Notes under the pieces: model-generated
The model's database searches: none
What the model saw: only the letters and a program-made list of their open reading frames with translations
Told to the model about the DNA's origin: nothing
Program-made: the position numbers and the translations under genes
Source of the DNA: CBDDIP01 sp965229005
GTDB taxonomy: Bacteria > Actinomycetota > Acidimicrobiia > Acidimicrobiales > Ilumatobacteraceae
Assembly (NCBI GenBank): GCA_965229005.1
Contig: CBDDIP010000002.1
Coordinates: 682,001 to 746,000 of the forward strand
Direction of reading: 5' to 3'
DNA: 64,000 nt
Shown here: one piece after another, positions 22,371 to 29,689 of the stretch
How the letters are laid out: every line of letters starts with the position of its first letter
How positions within the stretch are numbered: the stretch's first letter is position 1

Positions 22371-24452
22371 TCAGGACGTGCCGGCGAAGTTGACCAGTCG
22401 AGCGACGCCGATCGACGCGGCGGCACTGATCTCGTTGAAGATCGGCGTGTCGGCGGCGGTGCCGAGCGAGGACGTCGGATCGAGGTCGATGAACACCGAC
22501 ACCGCGTTCTGCCCGCACAGCTCGACCACGCCGATGCGAGTGCTGAGCGGCGTCCCGTCGAGGCTGCGCACGTCGAGGCGGATGGACACCGCATCGTCGC
22601 ACTGGACGAGCGGTGTCTCGTTGAAGAGCTGCGGAGCGACGCGGATCTCGGTGCCCGTGGCGTCGATGACCGAGAAGTCGCCGCACGTCTGGAACGCAGT
22701 GCGCAGCTCGGCGATCGCTGCCTGTGCGGTCGCGACGTCGGCGTAGGACTCCGACGTGTACGTGAGCTGCTCGACGTCGACGGTGCCTGCCCCCTTGACG
22801 AACTGGTTGGAGAACGTCGAGGTGGGGAAGACGGTCTGCGTCACGTTGCAGATCCCCTGGTTGTCGTCGTCGGGCGGCAGTTCGCCGAGCGGCGAATAGC
22901 CCGCGTTCAGGTCGGCTTGAGTGAGGGCGACGCTGCGCAGATCGTCGATGGAGAGCACGCCCGACGGCAACGTGTCGATGGGGATGGTCTCGACGATGGA
23001 CGGGTCGGTGATCGCCGGGTCGGTCTCGGGCGGATCGGTGTCCTCGGGTTGCGTGCGCGGCGGCCGCGTGTCCTCGGTCTTCGTGTCGTCGCCACCGGAG
23101 AGGGCGATGACGCCGACGATGATGGCGATCACCGCCGCCACACCGCCGAGGATGATGTACAGCTTCTTCTTGTCGGCCGGCTTCGAGGGCGCAGACGGTG
23201 CCGCCTGCGTCGGCGTCGGTGTCGCGACCGGGCGGGGTTGCGGTGCGGGGCTCGGCGTCGGAGCCGGTGGCGGTGAGGGGATGCGCGGCGGAGCCGCAGG
23301 TGGCGTCGGGGGCGGGGTCGCAACGGGAGGCGCCGGTGGTGCGGGCACGACGGGTGGGGGCGTCGCCACCGCCGCATCGCGAGCGACTGCTGCGGTGCCG
23401 TGCGCTGCCGCGCCCATGGCGATGGCGAACTTCGGGTGCGCGTCCACGGCCACGGGGCGACCGGTCTGCGACCGGATCATCTCCGCAACGAGTGGCATGC
23501 GAGAGCTGCCGCCGACGAGGAGCACGCGACTGACGCGGTCCATCGTGATGCCGGCGCTGCGCACGGCGCGGTCGAGCGCCTCGATCGTCTCGCGAATGCG
23601 CGGGCGCACCATCTCCTCGAGCTCACCGCGGGTGAGCCGCACCTGGGTCTGCAATCCGGGGAGCGAGACGTTGATCGCCGTGTCCGTGTCGCCGGACAAC
23701 GCTTCCTTCGCGGCGCGGCAGTCGTCCTTCAAGCGGGCGACCCCGGCCTGCACGGACGGATCGTCGCCGTCCATCGACGAGATCGCACCGTCCAGCATCT
23801 GGTCCACGTGGGCGACGATCGCTGCGTCGATGTCGATGCCGCCGAAGCGCTCCATGCCCTCGGGTCGCCCGATGAGCGCGAACCCGTTGCCCGAACGCTG
23901 CACCATCGCCGCGTCGAACGTGCCGCCACCGAAGTCGTAGACGGCGACGATCTCGTCCGGCTCGACGCGGTTGCGTGCCGCGTAGGAGATGGCCGCTGCC
24001 TCGGGCTCGGTGAGGAAGGTGGTCGTGTCGAGGTTGAGGCCGCCCAGGCGGGCCACCTCGCGCATCATGTCGAGCTTGTACGGGCCGAAGTTGGCCGGGT
24101 GGGTGAGCACCACCCGAGTCGGGGACTCGCCCTCACGCTCGGAGACGGTGCGCAGCACGGCGCGCAGCAGGTGGCCCATGAGCGCCTCGGCGCCATAGGG
24201 AGTGCCGCCGAGCACGAGCGGGGTGGGATCACCGAGGCGGCGCTTGAACTCGCGAGCGACTCGCGTCGGCTCGGCGAGACCGCGACGGACCGCCACTTCG
24301 CCCTCCAGCACCTCACCGTCGGCACGCAGCAGCACGACCGACGGCATCACCGGACTGGTGGTGCCCAGCGTCGCCATCTCCACTTGTCCGTCGCGGCTGA
24401 TCGCCGCTGCGGTGTAGGTGGTGCCGAGGTCGACACCGAGCTGATACGTCAC
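22371..24452 (-). CDS. Membrane-anchored Hsp70-like protein with extracytoplasmic domain
   Basis: A 693-residue protein. Residues 1-370 form an Hsp70/actin-type ATPase: the phosphate-1 loop is GVDLGTTYTAAAI, then VVAVYDFGGGTFDAAMV, and the adenosine motif is VLLVGGSSRMPLV. There is no substrate-binding domain. Instead, about 70 residues rich in Pro and Ala lead to a membrane span (KLYIILGGVAAVIAIIVGVIAL near residue 440), an acidic Thr/Pro linker and a C-terminal domain of about 180 residues with four or more Cys. The outer domain recalls sensor domains of actinobacterial Ser/Thr kinases. I chose GTG 24452, with GGAGGG five bases upstream. It may couple an outside signal to an ATPase inside. 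Confidence 0.85.
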   Translation of the reverse strand: MTYQLGVDLGTTYTAAAISRDGQVEMATLGTTSPVMPSVVLLRADGEVLEGEVAVRRGLAEPTRVAREFKRRLGDPTPLVLGGTPYGAEALMGHLLRAVLRTVSEREGESPTRVVLTHPANFGPYKLDMMREVARLGGLNLDTTTFLTEPEAAAISYAARNRVEPDEIVAVYDFGGGTFDAAMVQRSGNGFALIGRPEGMERFGGIDIDAAIVAHVDQMLDGAISSMDGDDPSVQAGVARLKDDCRAAKEALSGDTDTAINVSLPGLQTQVRLTRGELEEMVRPRIRETIEALDRAVRSAGITMDRVSRVLLVGGSSRMPLVAEMIRSQTGRPVAVDAHPKFAIAMGAAAHGTAAVARDAAVATPPPVVPAPPAPPVATPPPTPPAAPPRIPSPPPAPTPSPAPQPRPVATPTPTQAAPSAPSKPADKKKLYIILGGVAAVIAIIVGVIALSGGDDTKTEDTRPPRTQPEDTDPPETDPAITDPSIVETIPIDTLPSGVLSIDDLRSVALTQADLNAGYSPLGELPPDDDNQGICNVTQTVFPTSTFSNQFVKGAGTVDVEQLTYTSESYADVATAQAAIAELRTAFQTCGDFSVIDATGTEIRVAPQLFNETPLVQCDDAVSIRLDVRSLDGTPLSTRIGVVELCGQNAVSVFIDLDPTSSLGTAADTPIFNEISAAASIGVARLVNFAGTS

Positions 24453-24568
24453 ATGCCCTCCTGAACCCGAACCATCATCGTCGCATACGCAAACGGTGCA
24501 CGACTCGGTATGGTTCGTTTCATCGGCGCATCGGTGCGCCCACACGAGGTCATCCCGAGGAGGTCCTC

Positions 24569-25402
24569 ATGGCAAATCCGCTTCTGAACGACAAGGCCTT
24601 CAACGAGGCGTCGAAGGCCGGATGGGGTGCACCGTCGCCCCAGCAGCCGACCTACGGCTCGTCCACCCCGATCACGGGCATCCCCGCCGGCGACGATCCC
24701 GTCTCGCGCTGGCACGGCGGCACGATGACCGTCAGCGGCACGATGACCGCCACGGCGGTGCTGTTCATCCTGCTGCTCGCCGCAGCCGCCGTCGGCTGGT
24801 CCGTCGGCCCGAGCGCCCAGGGTGAGGTGCGCCAGTTCCCGGCGCTCGCGCTCGTCGGCGTGTTCGTCGGTCTCGGCTGCGTCATCGCCTGCCACTTCCG
24901 TCCGATGTGGGCGAAGTTCCTCGGCCCGGTCTACGCGCTCGCCGAAGGCTTCTTCGTCGGCACCATCTCCCGCGCCTACGAGACGTACTACGACGGCGTC
25001 GTCATCCAGGCCGTCGGCGCCACCATTGCCGTGTTCGGTGTGATGCTGTTCCTGTACCGCTCGCGCATCCTGAAGGTCACCGACCGCATGCGGCGCATCG
25101 TCATCGCCGCGACGATGGGGCTGATGCTCTTCTACCTCGCGTCGTTCGTGATCAACCTGATCGGCGGCAGCGGTTCGGTCAGCTTCCTGAACTCGTCGAG
25201 CGGTCTCGGCATCGCCTTCAGCGTGTTCGCCGCCGGTCTCGCCGCGTTCAACCTGGCGCTGCACTTCGACTTCATCGAGAAGGCCGCCGAGCGTGGAGCG
25301 CCCAAGGGCATGGAGTGGTACGCCGCGCTCGGACTGCTCGTCACCATCGTGTGGCTGTACCTCGAGCTGCTGCGCCTGCTGGCCAAGCTCCAGCGCCGCT
25401 GA
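24569..25402 (+). CDS. Bax inhibitor-1/YccA-family membrane protein
   Basis: A 277-residue protein with a soluble N-terminus of about 50 residues and seven hydrophobic segments. The family pattern is visible in GPVYALAEGFFVGTISRAYETYYDGVV and in the late FDFIEKAAERGAPKGMEWYAALGLLVTIVWLYLELLRLL. Relatives are pH-gated calcium leak channels or protease-associated membrane proteins. AGGAGG lies six bases before the ATG. It is divergent from the Hsp70 gene. Confidence 0.9.
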   Translation: MANPLLNDKAFNEASKAGWGAPSPQQPTYGSSTPITGIPAGDDPVSRWHGGTMTVSGTMTATAVLFILLLAAAAVGWSVGPSAQGEVRQFPALALVGVFVGLGCVIACHFRPMWAKFLGPVYALAEGFFVGTISRAYETYYDGVVIQAVGATIAVFGVMLFLYRSRILKVTDRMRRIVIAATMGLMLFYLASFVINLIGGSGSVSFLNSSSGLGIAFSVFAAGLAAFNLALHFDFIEKAAERGAPKGMEWYAALGLLVTIVWLYLELLRLLAKLQRR

Positions 25403-25416
25403 ACCGCTGAACCCGC

Positions 25417-26412
25417 TCAGCCGTCCAGGCTGCGCAGGAAACCCAGCAACGCCGCGTTGAACGCGTCGGGTGTTTCCTGCTGCATCCAGTGGCCGGCACC
25501 CTCGATGGTCGTCGCCCCACGGAAGTCGGGGAGCGTGCTCTGCATCCGCTCGACACCGGTCGGGTCCATGACGTTGACCACGTCCTGGGTGCCGCCGATG
25601 AAGTACGACGGCATCGTCACGGGGTCGGGGCCGATGCCCTCGAGCACGGCGAAGTTCGGGTCGAGGTTGCGGTAGTAGCTCACCGGTCCGAAGAACCCGC
25701 TGTGGCGGAACTCGTCGGCGTAGTGCTGCAGATCCTCTTCGCTCAGCCACGCACCTTCGGGCCCGCCGAACGGACGCGGGGGCACCTCGGGCATGTTCGT
25801 CAGGAAACCCGTGCCCTCCATCGGCGGCAGCTCGGTCTGCGTCTGGTCGCGGCTGGCGAAGCCTTCGCCGCTGGCGCCGTAGAGCACCTTGGACATCGTG
25901 TCGTACGTGTCGGCGTCCAGCTCGGTCTCGGCAGGGCCGATCGGCTGGAAGTAGAGGATGTAGAAGAAGCGGTCGGTGTAGACCATCTTCATCAGCTGCG
26001 TCGGCGGGGCCGGCCACTGCACGAACGGGACGCTGCAGCCGACGACGGCGCGCACGCGTGTGGGCTGCAGCTGGGCGGCGTGCCACACGATCATGGCGCC
26101 CCAGTCGTGGCCGACGAGCACGGCGTCGTCCTTGCCGTAGTGATCGAGCAGCGCGAACAGGTCGCCGGTGAGCTGGTTGATGCCGTACGCCGCGGCGTCG
26201 GTGGGTGCGGTGCTGTGGCCGTAGCCGCGCTGGTCCGGTGCGACCGCGTGGAACCCGGCCGCGGCGAGCGCGGGCAGCTGGTGGCGCCACGAGTAGCCGA
26301 GCTCGGGGAAGCCGTGGCTCAGCAGCACCGTCGGGTTGGCGCGGTCGCCGGCTTCGTGCACGACGAGCTCGACGTCGTTCACCGCGATGCGGCTGGTGGT
26401 GATGTCGCTCAT
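25417..26412 (-). CDS. Alpha/beta hydrolase, epoxide-hydrolase-like
   Basis: A 331-residue hydrolase. The oxyanion motif is LLSHGFPELGYSWRHQLPAL, the nucleophile elbow is LVGHDWGAMI (Asp as nucleophile), and a late His occurs in EGAGHWMQQE, giving an Asp-His pair as in epoxide hydrolases and haloalkane dehalogenases. A Tyr in the cap would activate an epoxide; YYRNLDPNF is a candidate. It is the last gene of a four-gene coupled operon and starts at ATG 26412, overlapping the stop of the gene upstream. The longer frame starting at 26610 is that upstream gene read in another frame. Confidence 0.87.
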   Translation of the reverse strand: MSDITTSRIAVNDVELVVHEAGDRANPTVLLSHGFPELGYSWRHQLPALAAAGFHAVAPDQRGYGHSTAPTDAAAYGINQLTGDLFALLDHYGKDDAVLVGHDWGAMIVWHAAQLQPTRVRAVVGCSVPFVQWPAPPTQLMKMVYTDRFFYILYFQPIGPAETELDADTYDTMSKVLYGASGEGFASRDQTQTELPPMEGTGFLTNMPEVPPRPFGGPEGAWLSEEDLQHYADEFRHSGFFGPVSYYRNLDPNFAVLEGIGPDPVTMPSYFIGGTQDVVNVMDPTGVERMQSTLPDFRGATTIEGAGHWMQQETPDAFNAALLGFLRSLDG

Positions 26413-26963
26413 GACGCGGTGGCTCCGATGGCTTGTGTGCTGATGGCTTGCAGCTCGCCCCAACCGAGGCCGTCGCTGGACCACAGCTGGTCGAACGCTC
26501 CGTCGCCGGCATCGGTGAAGCCGTGCCGGTTGCGGAAGTTGTAGCGCCAGCGCTGCTCGTTGACCGGGATGCCGATTCGGGCCAGGCGGCCGACGCAGTA
26601 CGTCTCCCACGCAGCGAGCTGGGCGAGGCTGAGATCGGCGTCGTCGGGCGCTTCACCGAAGCCGCCCTCCAGCCGGTCGCGGACGCGCAGCAGGATGCGG
26701 CCGAGCGAAGTCGCCGTCGCGTTCTCGCTGAGCTGTCGCGGCTTGCGCGTGTCCTCGAGCGCGCCGCTCTCGGCGTTGAGCGTGACGCGGTTGCCGTCGA
26801 TCTCCGAGCTGACGCGCGCCAGCGGGGTCGTCTCGTCGACGACGATGTCGACCTGGAGTGCGGTGAGTCCGAGCGAGGCGGCGAGGTCCTCGGCGACGCG
26901 CAGGATCGTGGCGTGGTCGTAGTTGACGAACTTGAACTCGGTCGGGCTGACGCTGACGCTCAT
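26409..26963 (-). CDS. Conserved protein of unknown function in the ferritin-like operon
   Basis: A 184-residue soluble protein. It has a mixed alpha/beta N-terminal half (FKFVNYDHATILRVAEDLAASLGL ... VDIVVDETTPLARV) and a helical half (LAAWETYCVGRLARIGIPVNEQRWRYNFRNRHGF). No membrane span or known catalytic motif is seen and I do not recognise the family. ATGA overlaps join it to the DUF455-like gene before it and the hydrolase gene after it, so it should act in the same process. Confidence 0.75.
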   Translation of the reverse strand: MSVSVSPTEFKFVNYDHATILRVAEDLAASLGLTALQVDIVVDETTPLARVSSEIDGNRVTLNAESGALEDTRKPRQLSENATATSLGRILLRVRDRLEGGFGEAPDDADLSLAQLAAWETYCVGRLARIGIPVNEQRWRYNFRNRHGFTDAGDGAFDQLWSSDGLGWGELQAISTQAIGATAS

Positions 26964-27850
26964 GACGCGGCGAACTGCTCAGCTGCCTTCGCCTGCAGCT
27001 TGTTCACGGCGTCCTTGCGCTCGTTCAACGCGGCGAGGCTGACGTCGGCGATCTCTTGCACCTCACCGTCGGTGAACCCGGCCAGCTCGCGGAAGCGACG
27101 GGCCAGCCCGATGGGCGACTCCTCGCTGTCGCTGCGCGTGCCGCCGTAGGAGAACAGCTTGTCGACGATGCTCTGGAACTCGAGCGCCTTCTTGCGCCGA
27201 TCCGGGTCGTTCTCCGTGACGCGGCGCAGCCAGTCGCTGCCCATCTTCACGTGGGTCACCTCGTCGGCCAGCATCCAGTCCTCGCAGAACTCGAGGTACG
27301 GGTCGCCGGCGAGGTCGCCGAACTCCTTCATCGTCGTGAACACGTCGATGGCCAGACCTTCGAGTGCGCGGTTCACGCCGGCGAGACGGAGGACGGCGTC
27401 GGTGCTGCAGGCCGCTTCGAACAGGACGGTGTTCTCGGCGAACTGGCCGATCTCACTGCCCATCCAGTCGCTCAGCTTGACGCTGATCTCGACGTGGCGC
27501 GCCTCGTCCCACGCCTGGCGGGCCATGTCCAGCTTCAGCGCAAACGGCACCGGCGTGGTGTCCTCGGCCAGCGAGGTCGGGCCGGTGTGGGCCACGCCGG
27601 CGACGGGGAAGTCGTGGCACGTGCGCCCTGCGCCCTCGAGCGCCTGGATCTCGCCGACGAAGATGCCGTGCATCAAGCCGCGGGCCGCGTCGCTGGCGTC
27701 GCGGCGAGCAGGGGTGAGCCGGTTGTTGTTGCGCTTCGGCTCGCTGTCGCGCTGGTACACGGTGCGCGCATCGCCCATGCGCTCGCGCATCGTCACCTTG
27801 TGGAACCGCTCGTCGCGAGCGAGCTCCTCGACGGGGAAGAACTGCCTCAT
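26960..27850 (-). CDS. Ferritin-like DUF455-type protein
   Basis: A 296-residue protein with a ferritin-like four-helix bundle. The metal-ligand pattern is visible: Glu in HGIFVGEIQALEG, Glu and His in MARQAWDEARHVE, Glu in ALEGLAIDVF, and Glu and His in LADEVTHVKMGSDWL. This is typical of DUF455 and related di-iron oxidase-like proteins. A role as oxygenase or in metal handling is possible; no substrate is evident. It overlaps the previous and next genes by ATGA, which ties it to a second, different ferritin-like protein. Confidence 0.83.
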   Translation of the reverse strand: MRQFFPVEELARDERFHKVTMRERMGDARTVYQRDSEPKRNNNRLTPARRDASDAARGLMHGIFVGEIQALEGAGRTCHDFPVAGVAHTGPTSLAEDTTPVPFALKLDMARQAWDEARHVEISVKLSDWMGSEIGQFAENTVLFEAACSTDAVLRLAGVNRALEGLAIDVFTTMKEFGDLAGDPYLEFCEDWMLADEVTHVKMGSDWLRRVTENDPDRRKKALEFQSIVDKLFSYGGTRSDSEESPIGLARRFRELAGFTDGEVQEIADVSLAALNERKDAVNKLQAKAAEQFAAS

Positions 27851-28482
27851 GATCCGCCTCCGATGCTGCCCGGGCCGGTGATCCCGCCGGCCGCCAACAT
27901 CAGCTTCTCGAGCTTCGCCTGATGCGCTGCCGCCCGGTCGACTTCTTCGGGCGTCTCGATCAGCGACTGGATGAGCATCTCGCCGTCGCGCCAGTCGTCG
28001 AACTCGTCCTGGAGGATGAAGTTCAGCGAGCGGATGGTCGGTGCGTCGGTGATCTGGCTCGTGTTGTTCTTGTGGAACGTGTACGCAGCGATGAAGTGCG
28101 GGATGAACACGCGGTAGACGCCGACGAGCTTCTCGATCGTCTGATCGGCGGCTTCGGGCTCGGTGAGCGCCTCGACGAACGTGACCATCGCGTCGTTGGC
28201 CGGCTGGGTCAGGCGATCCGGGTTCATCTCGCGCAGCTCGGGCAGGCGCTTGTGCCACAGCTCGGCGTGCCAGGCGTGCTTGTAGCAGTGCGTGCCGAGG
28301 CGCATCTTCACGTCGAGCTCGGGCACGGTGGCCACCCACCCGCCGAGCGCCTCGAACAGCTTCATCTCGGCCCACTTGTAGTTGCCCACGCGGCGAGCCG
28401 ACTCCTCGACGTCGAACGACCCGGGCAGCTCGCGCCGGTCCCACGGAGCGAACGGTGCTCTGGGCTTGTACGGATCGGCCAC
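27847..28482 (-). CDS. Second ferritin-like protein, first gene of the operon
   Basis: A 211-residue all-helical protein starting at GTG 28482, with GAGGGGG a few bases upstream. Potential metal ligands are spaced as in ferritin-like bundles: KWAEMKLFEALGGW, then THCYKHAWHAELWHKRL, then VYRVFIPHFIAAYTFH, then LNFILQDEFDDWRDGEMLI. It differs clearly from the DUF455-like protein downstream, so the two could form a heteromeric di-iron complex. The upstream 300 bases hold dispersed palindromes rather than genes. Confidence 0.7.
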   Translation of the reverse strand: MADPYKPRAPFAPWDRRELPGSFDVEESARRVGNYKWAEMKLFEALGGWVATVPELDVKMRLGTHCYKHAWHAELWHKRLPELREMNPDRLTQPANDAMVTFVEALTEPEAADQTIEKLVGVYRVFIPHFIAAYTFHKNNTSQITDAPTIRSLNFILQDEFDDWRDGEMLIQSLIETPEEVDRAAAHQAKLEKLMLAAGGITGPGSIGGGS

Positions 28483-28557
28483 GAATCCCCCTCAGGCTTC
28501 GAACGTGATTGCCCGGCGACTGTAGCCAGCCCCGTTCCCGCCCATCGTGGCGGAGCC

Positions 28558-28635
28558 GGTCTCGGGACGACCCCTGCCATCTTCCACTCTCGGGTAGTCC
28601 TCCGACGCTTTCCGTCACCCCCTGTCCCGAGTCGC
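28558..28635. repeat. Type A dispersed palindrome (copy 3)
   Basis: It begins GGTCTCGGGACGACCCC and ends CGACGCTTTCCGTCACCC, CCTGTCCCGAGTCGC. It lies in the divergent gap between the ferritin-like operon and the gene at 28796. Together with the type B copy at 28639 and the type A copy at 28701 it fills almost the whole 313-base gap. Confidence 0.75.
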
Positions 28636-28638
28636 CAC

Positions 28639-28687
28639 GATCTCGGACGGCTGGGTGACGGAAACCGTCACGGAACCGTCCGAGATC
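28639..28687. repeat. Type B dispersed palindrome (copy 1)
   Basis: A 49-base imperfect palindrome starting GATCTCGGACGG and ending CCGTCCGAGATC around the centre TGACGGAAACCGTCA. The length and ends match the copies at 29632, 41250 and 42267. Its right half reads as an open frame (TETVTEPSEI), which explains a spurious longer start for the gene at 28796. Confidence 0.8.
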
Positions 28688-28700
28688 GCTGCGGCGCCCG

Positions 28701-28790
28701 GTGTCTCGGGACATCCGCCGCCACATCCCACTCTGGGGCAATCGGCTGACGCTCTCCGTCAGCGGTCGTCCCGAGTCGCGTCCTACGATC
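28701..28790 (+). repeat. Type A palindrome (copy 4) ending in a promoter
   Basis: The unit runs from GTGTCTCGGGACATCC to CCCGAGTCGCGTCCTACGATC. Its last 22 bases are identical to the end of copy 5 (29231-29320). The terminal TACGAT (28784-28789) stands six bases before the GTG start at 28796, so the repeat itself seems to supply a leaderless promoter. Confidence 0.7.
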
Positions 28791-28795
28791 CGCCG

Positions 28796-29167
28796 GTGGG
28801 TGGATTCAACGTCGTCTTCTCGACCGGCATGGCATCGGCGACTCTCTGGGCGTTCGGCGAGGACGATCTGGCTGAACGAGCGCTGCACATCGAAGAGCCC
28901 GACATGGCAGCCTTGTGGACGAAGGCGGCGGAGTTCTACGAATCGTCGTACCAGCTGCCCGTCGAAGGTCGTCGCGTGACCCTGGCCCACGTGATCGCGT
29001 TCGCCTGCATGGCGCACCTCGACGGTCACCTGAGACCACTCGCTCGATCGCAGCGCCGTCCGGAATCGAAGCTGCCGGATCACATTCGAGTCGCGCGGGA
29101 TGAGACTCAGAAGACCTTGTCCTCGTTGCAACTTCGTCAACGGCAGGCCGACAACCGGTTGAGCTGA
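28796..29167 (+). CDS. Hypothetical protein
   Basis: A 123-residue soluble protein with no recognised family. It begins VGGFNVVFSTGMASATLWAF, is acidic in the middle (FGEDDLAERALHIEEPDMAALW) and ends in a basic, Gln-rich tail (RQRQADNRLS). I chose GTG 28796 because a repeat-borne TACGAT box lies six bases upstream; a longer in-frame start at 28655 would translate palindrome sequence. The gene after it has the same kind of upstream repeat. Confidence 0.55.
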   Translation: MGGFNVVFSTGMASATLWAFGEDDLAERALHIEEPDMAALWTKAAEFYESSYQLPVEGRRVTLAHVIAFACMAHLDGHLRPLARSQRRPESKLPDHIRVARDETQKTLSSLQLRQRQADNRLS

Positions 29168-29230
29168 TTGGCCGAGCAACGGCGGTGAGCTCCCCGGCCT
29201 GCGGTCCCGAAACCCGCCGATCCCGCCCCG

Positions 29231-29320
29231 GGGTCTCGGGACATCCCCCGCCAACTCGAACACTCGGGAAATCGGCCGACGCTTTCCGTCACCCCCTGTC
29301 CCGAGTCGCGTCCTACGATC
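29231..29320 (+). repeat. Type A palindrome (copy 5) ending in a promoter
   Basis: GGGTCTCGGGACATCCCC, then GCTTTCCGTCACCCCC, then TGTCCCGAGTCGCGTCC and TACGATC. It closely matches copy 4. TACGAT (29314-29319) is six bases before an ATG at 29326 that opens a seven-codon ORF overlapping the next gene. Confidence 0.72.
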
Positions 29321-29325
29321 GGTCG

Positions 29326-29349
29326 ATGGGTGCGGGCGGGACGCGATGA
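29326..29349 (+). other. Seven-codon upstream ORF coupled to the next gene
   Basis: ATG 29326 reads MGAGGTR and stops at TGA 29347-29349, overlapping the ATG of the next gene at 29346 as ATGA. The start stands six bases after TACGAT, exactly where a leaderless start is expected. It may serve only to bring ribosomes to the next gene. Confidence 0.4.
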
Positions 29350-29651
29350 TCCCCGACAACCTGGTCGCGATGCTCCTCGAGGCGGGGTTCGTGGAGACTC
29401 GTCGCGAGCAGAGTGCGGCTTTCGGAGATTGGTTCGTCGATGTGACCAACCAGCGCATCGATGTGCAGCTGGTCCAGGACAGGGGCGTTCAGGACGTGCT
29501 GGTCCGACGGCACTCGCGGACCGGCGATGCCGCGTGGCAGATGAGCGGGCCGCAGCGCGTGTCAATGGCCGAGTCGGTGTTCTCCCTCCTGCGGAACCTC
29601 GGGGAGCACGTCGAACGACTCGATCCGCCTCGATCTCGGCGGCCGTGGTGA
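29346..29651 (+). CDS. Hypothetical protein ending inside a palindrome
   Basis: A 101-residue soluble protein of unknown family. It starts MIPDNLVAMLLEAGFVETRR and contains AFGDWFVDVTNQRIDVQLVQDRG, a beta-strand pair that could be a small immunity- or nuclease-related fold, but this is speculative. The last codons and the stop (TGA 29649-29651) lie in the left arm of a type B palindrome, so the C-terminus (PPRSRRPW) is repeat-derived. It converges with the dioxygenase gene. Confidence 0.5.
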   Translation: MIPDNLVAMLLEAGFVETRREQSAAFGDWFVDVTNQRIDVQLVQDRGVQDVLVRRHSRTGDAAWQMSGPQRVSMAESVFSLLRNLGEHVERLDPPRSRRPW

Positions 29652-29680
29652 CGGAAACCGTCACGGAACCGTCCGAGATC
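29632..29680. repeat. Type B dispersed palindrome (copy 2)
   Basis: A 49-base element starting GATCTCGGCGGCC and ending CCGTCCGAGATC with centre TGACGGAAACCGTCA. It lies between convergent genes and supplies the stop codon of the left one; the dioxygenase gene ends 10 bases to its right. Confidence 0.78.
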
Positions 29681-29689
29681 GTGGACGGG

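Noticed and set aside
28655..28795. An N-terminal extension (TETVTEPSEI...) for the gene at 28796
   Set aside because: These codons are the arm of a type B palindrome found at several unrelated places; a repeat-borne promoter just before 28796 explains the shorter gene better.
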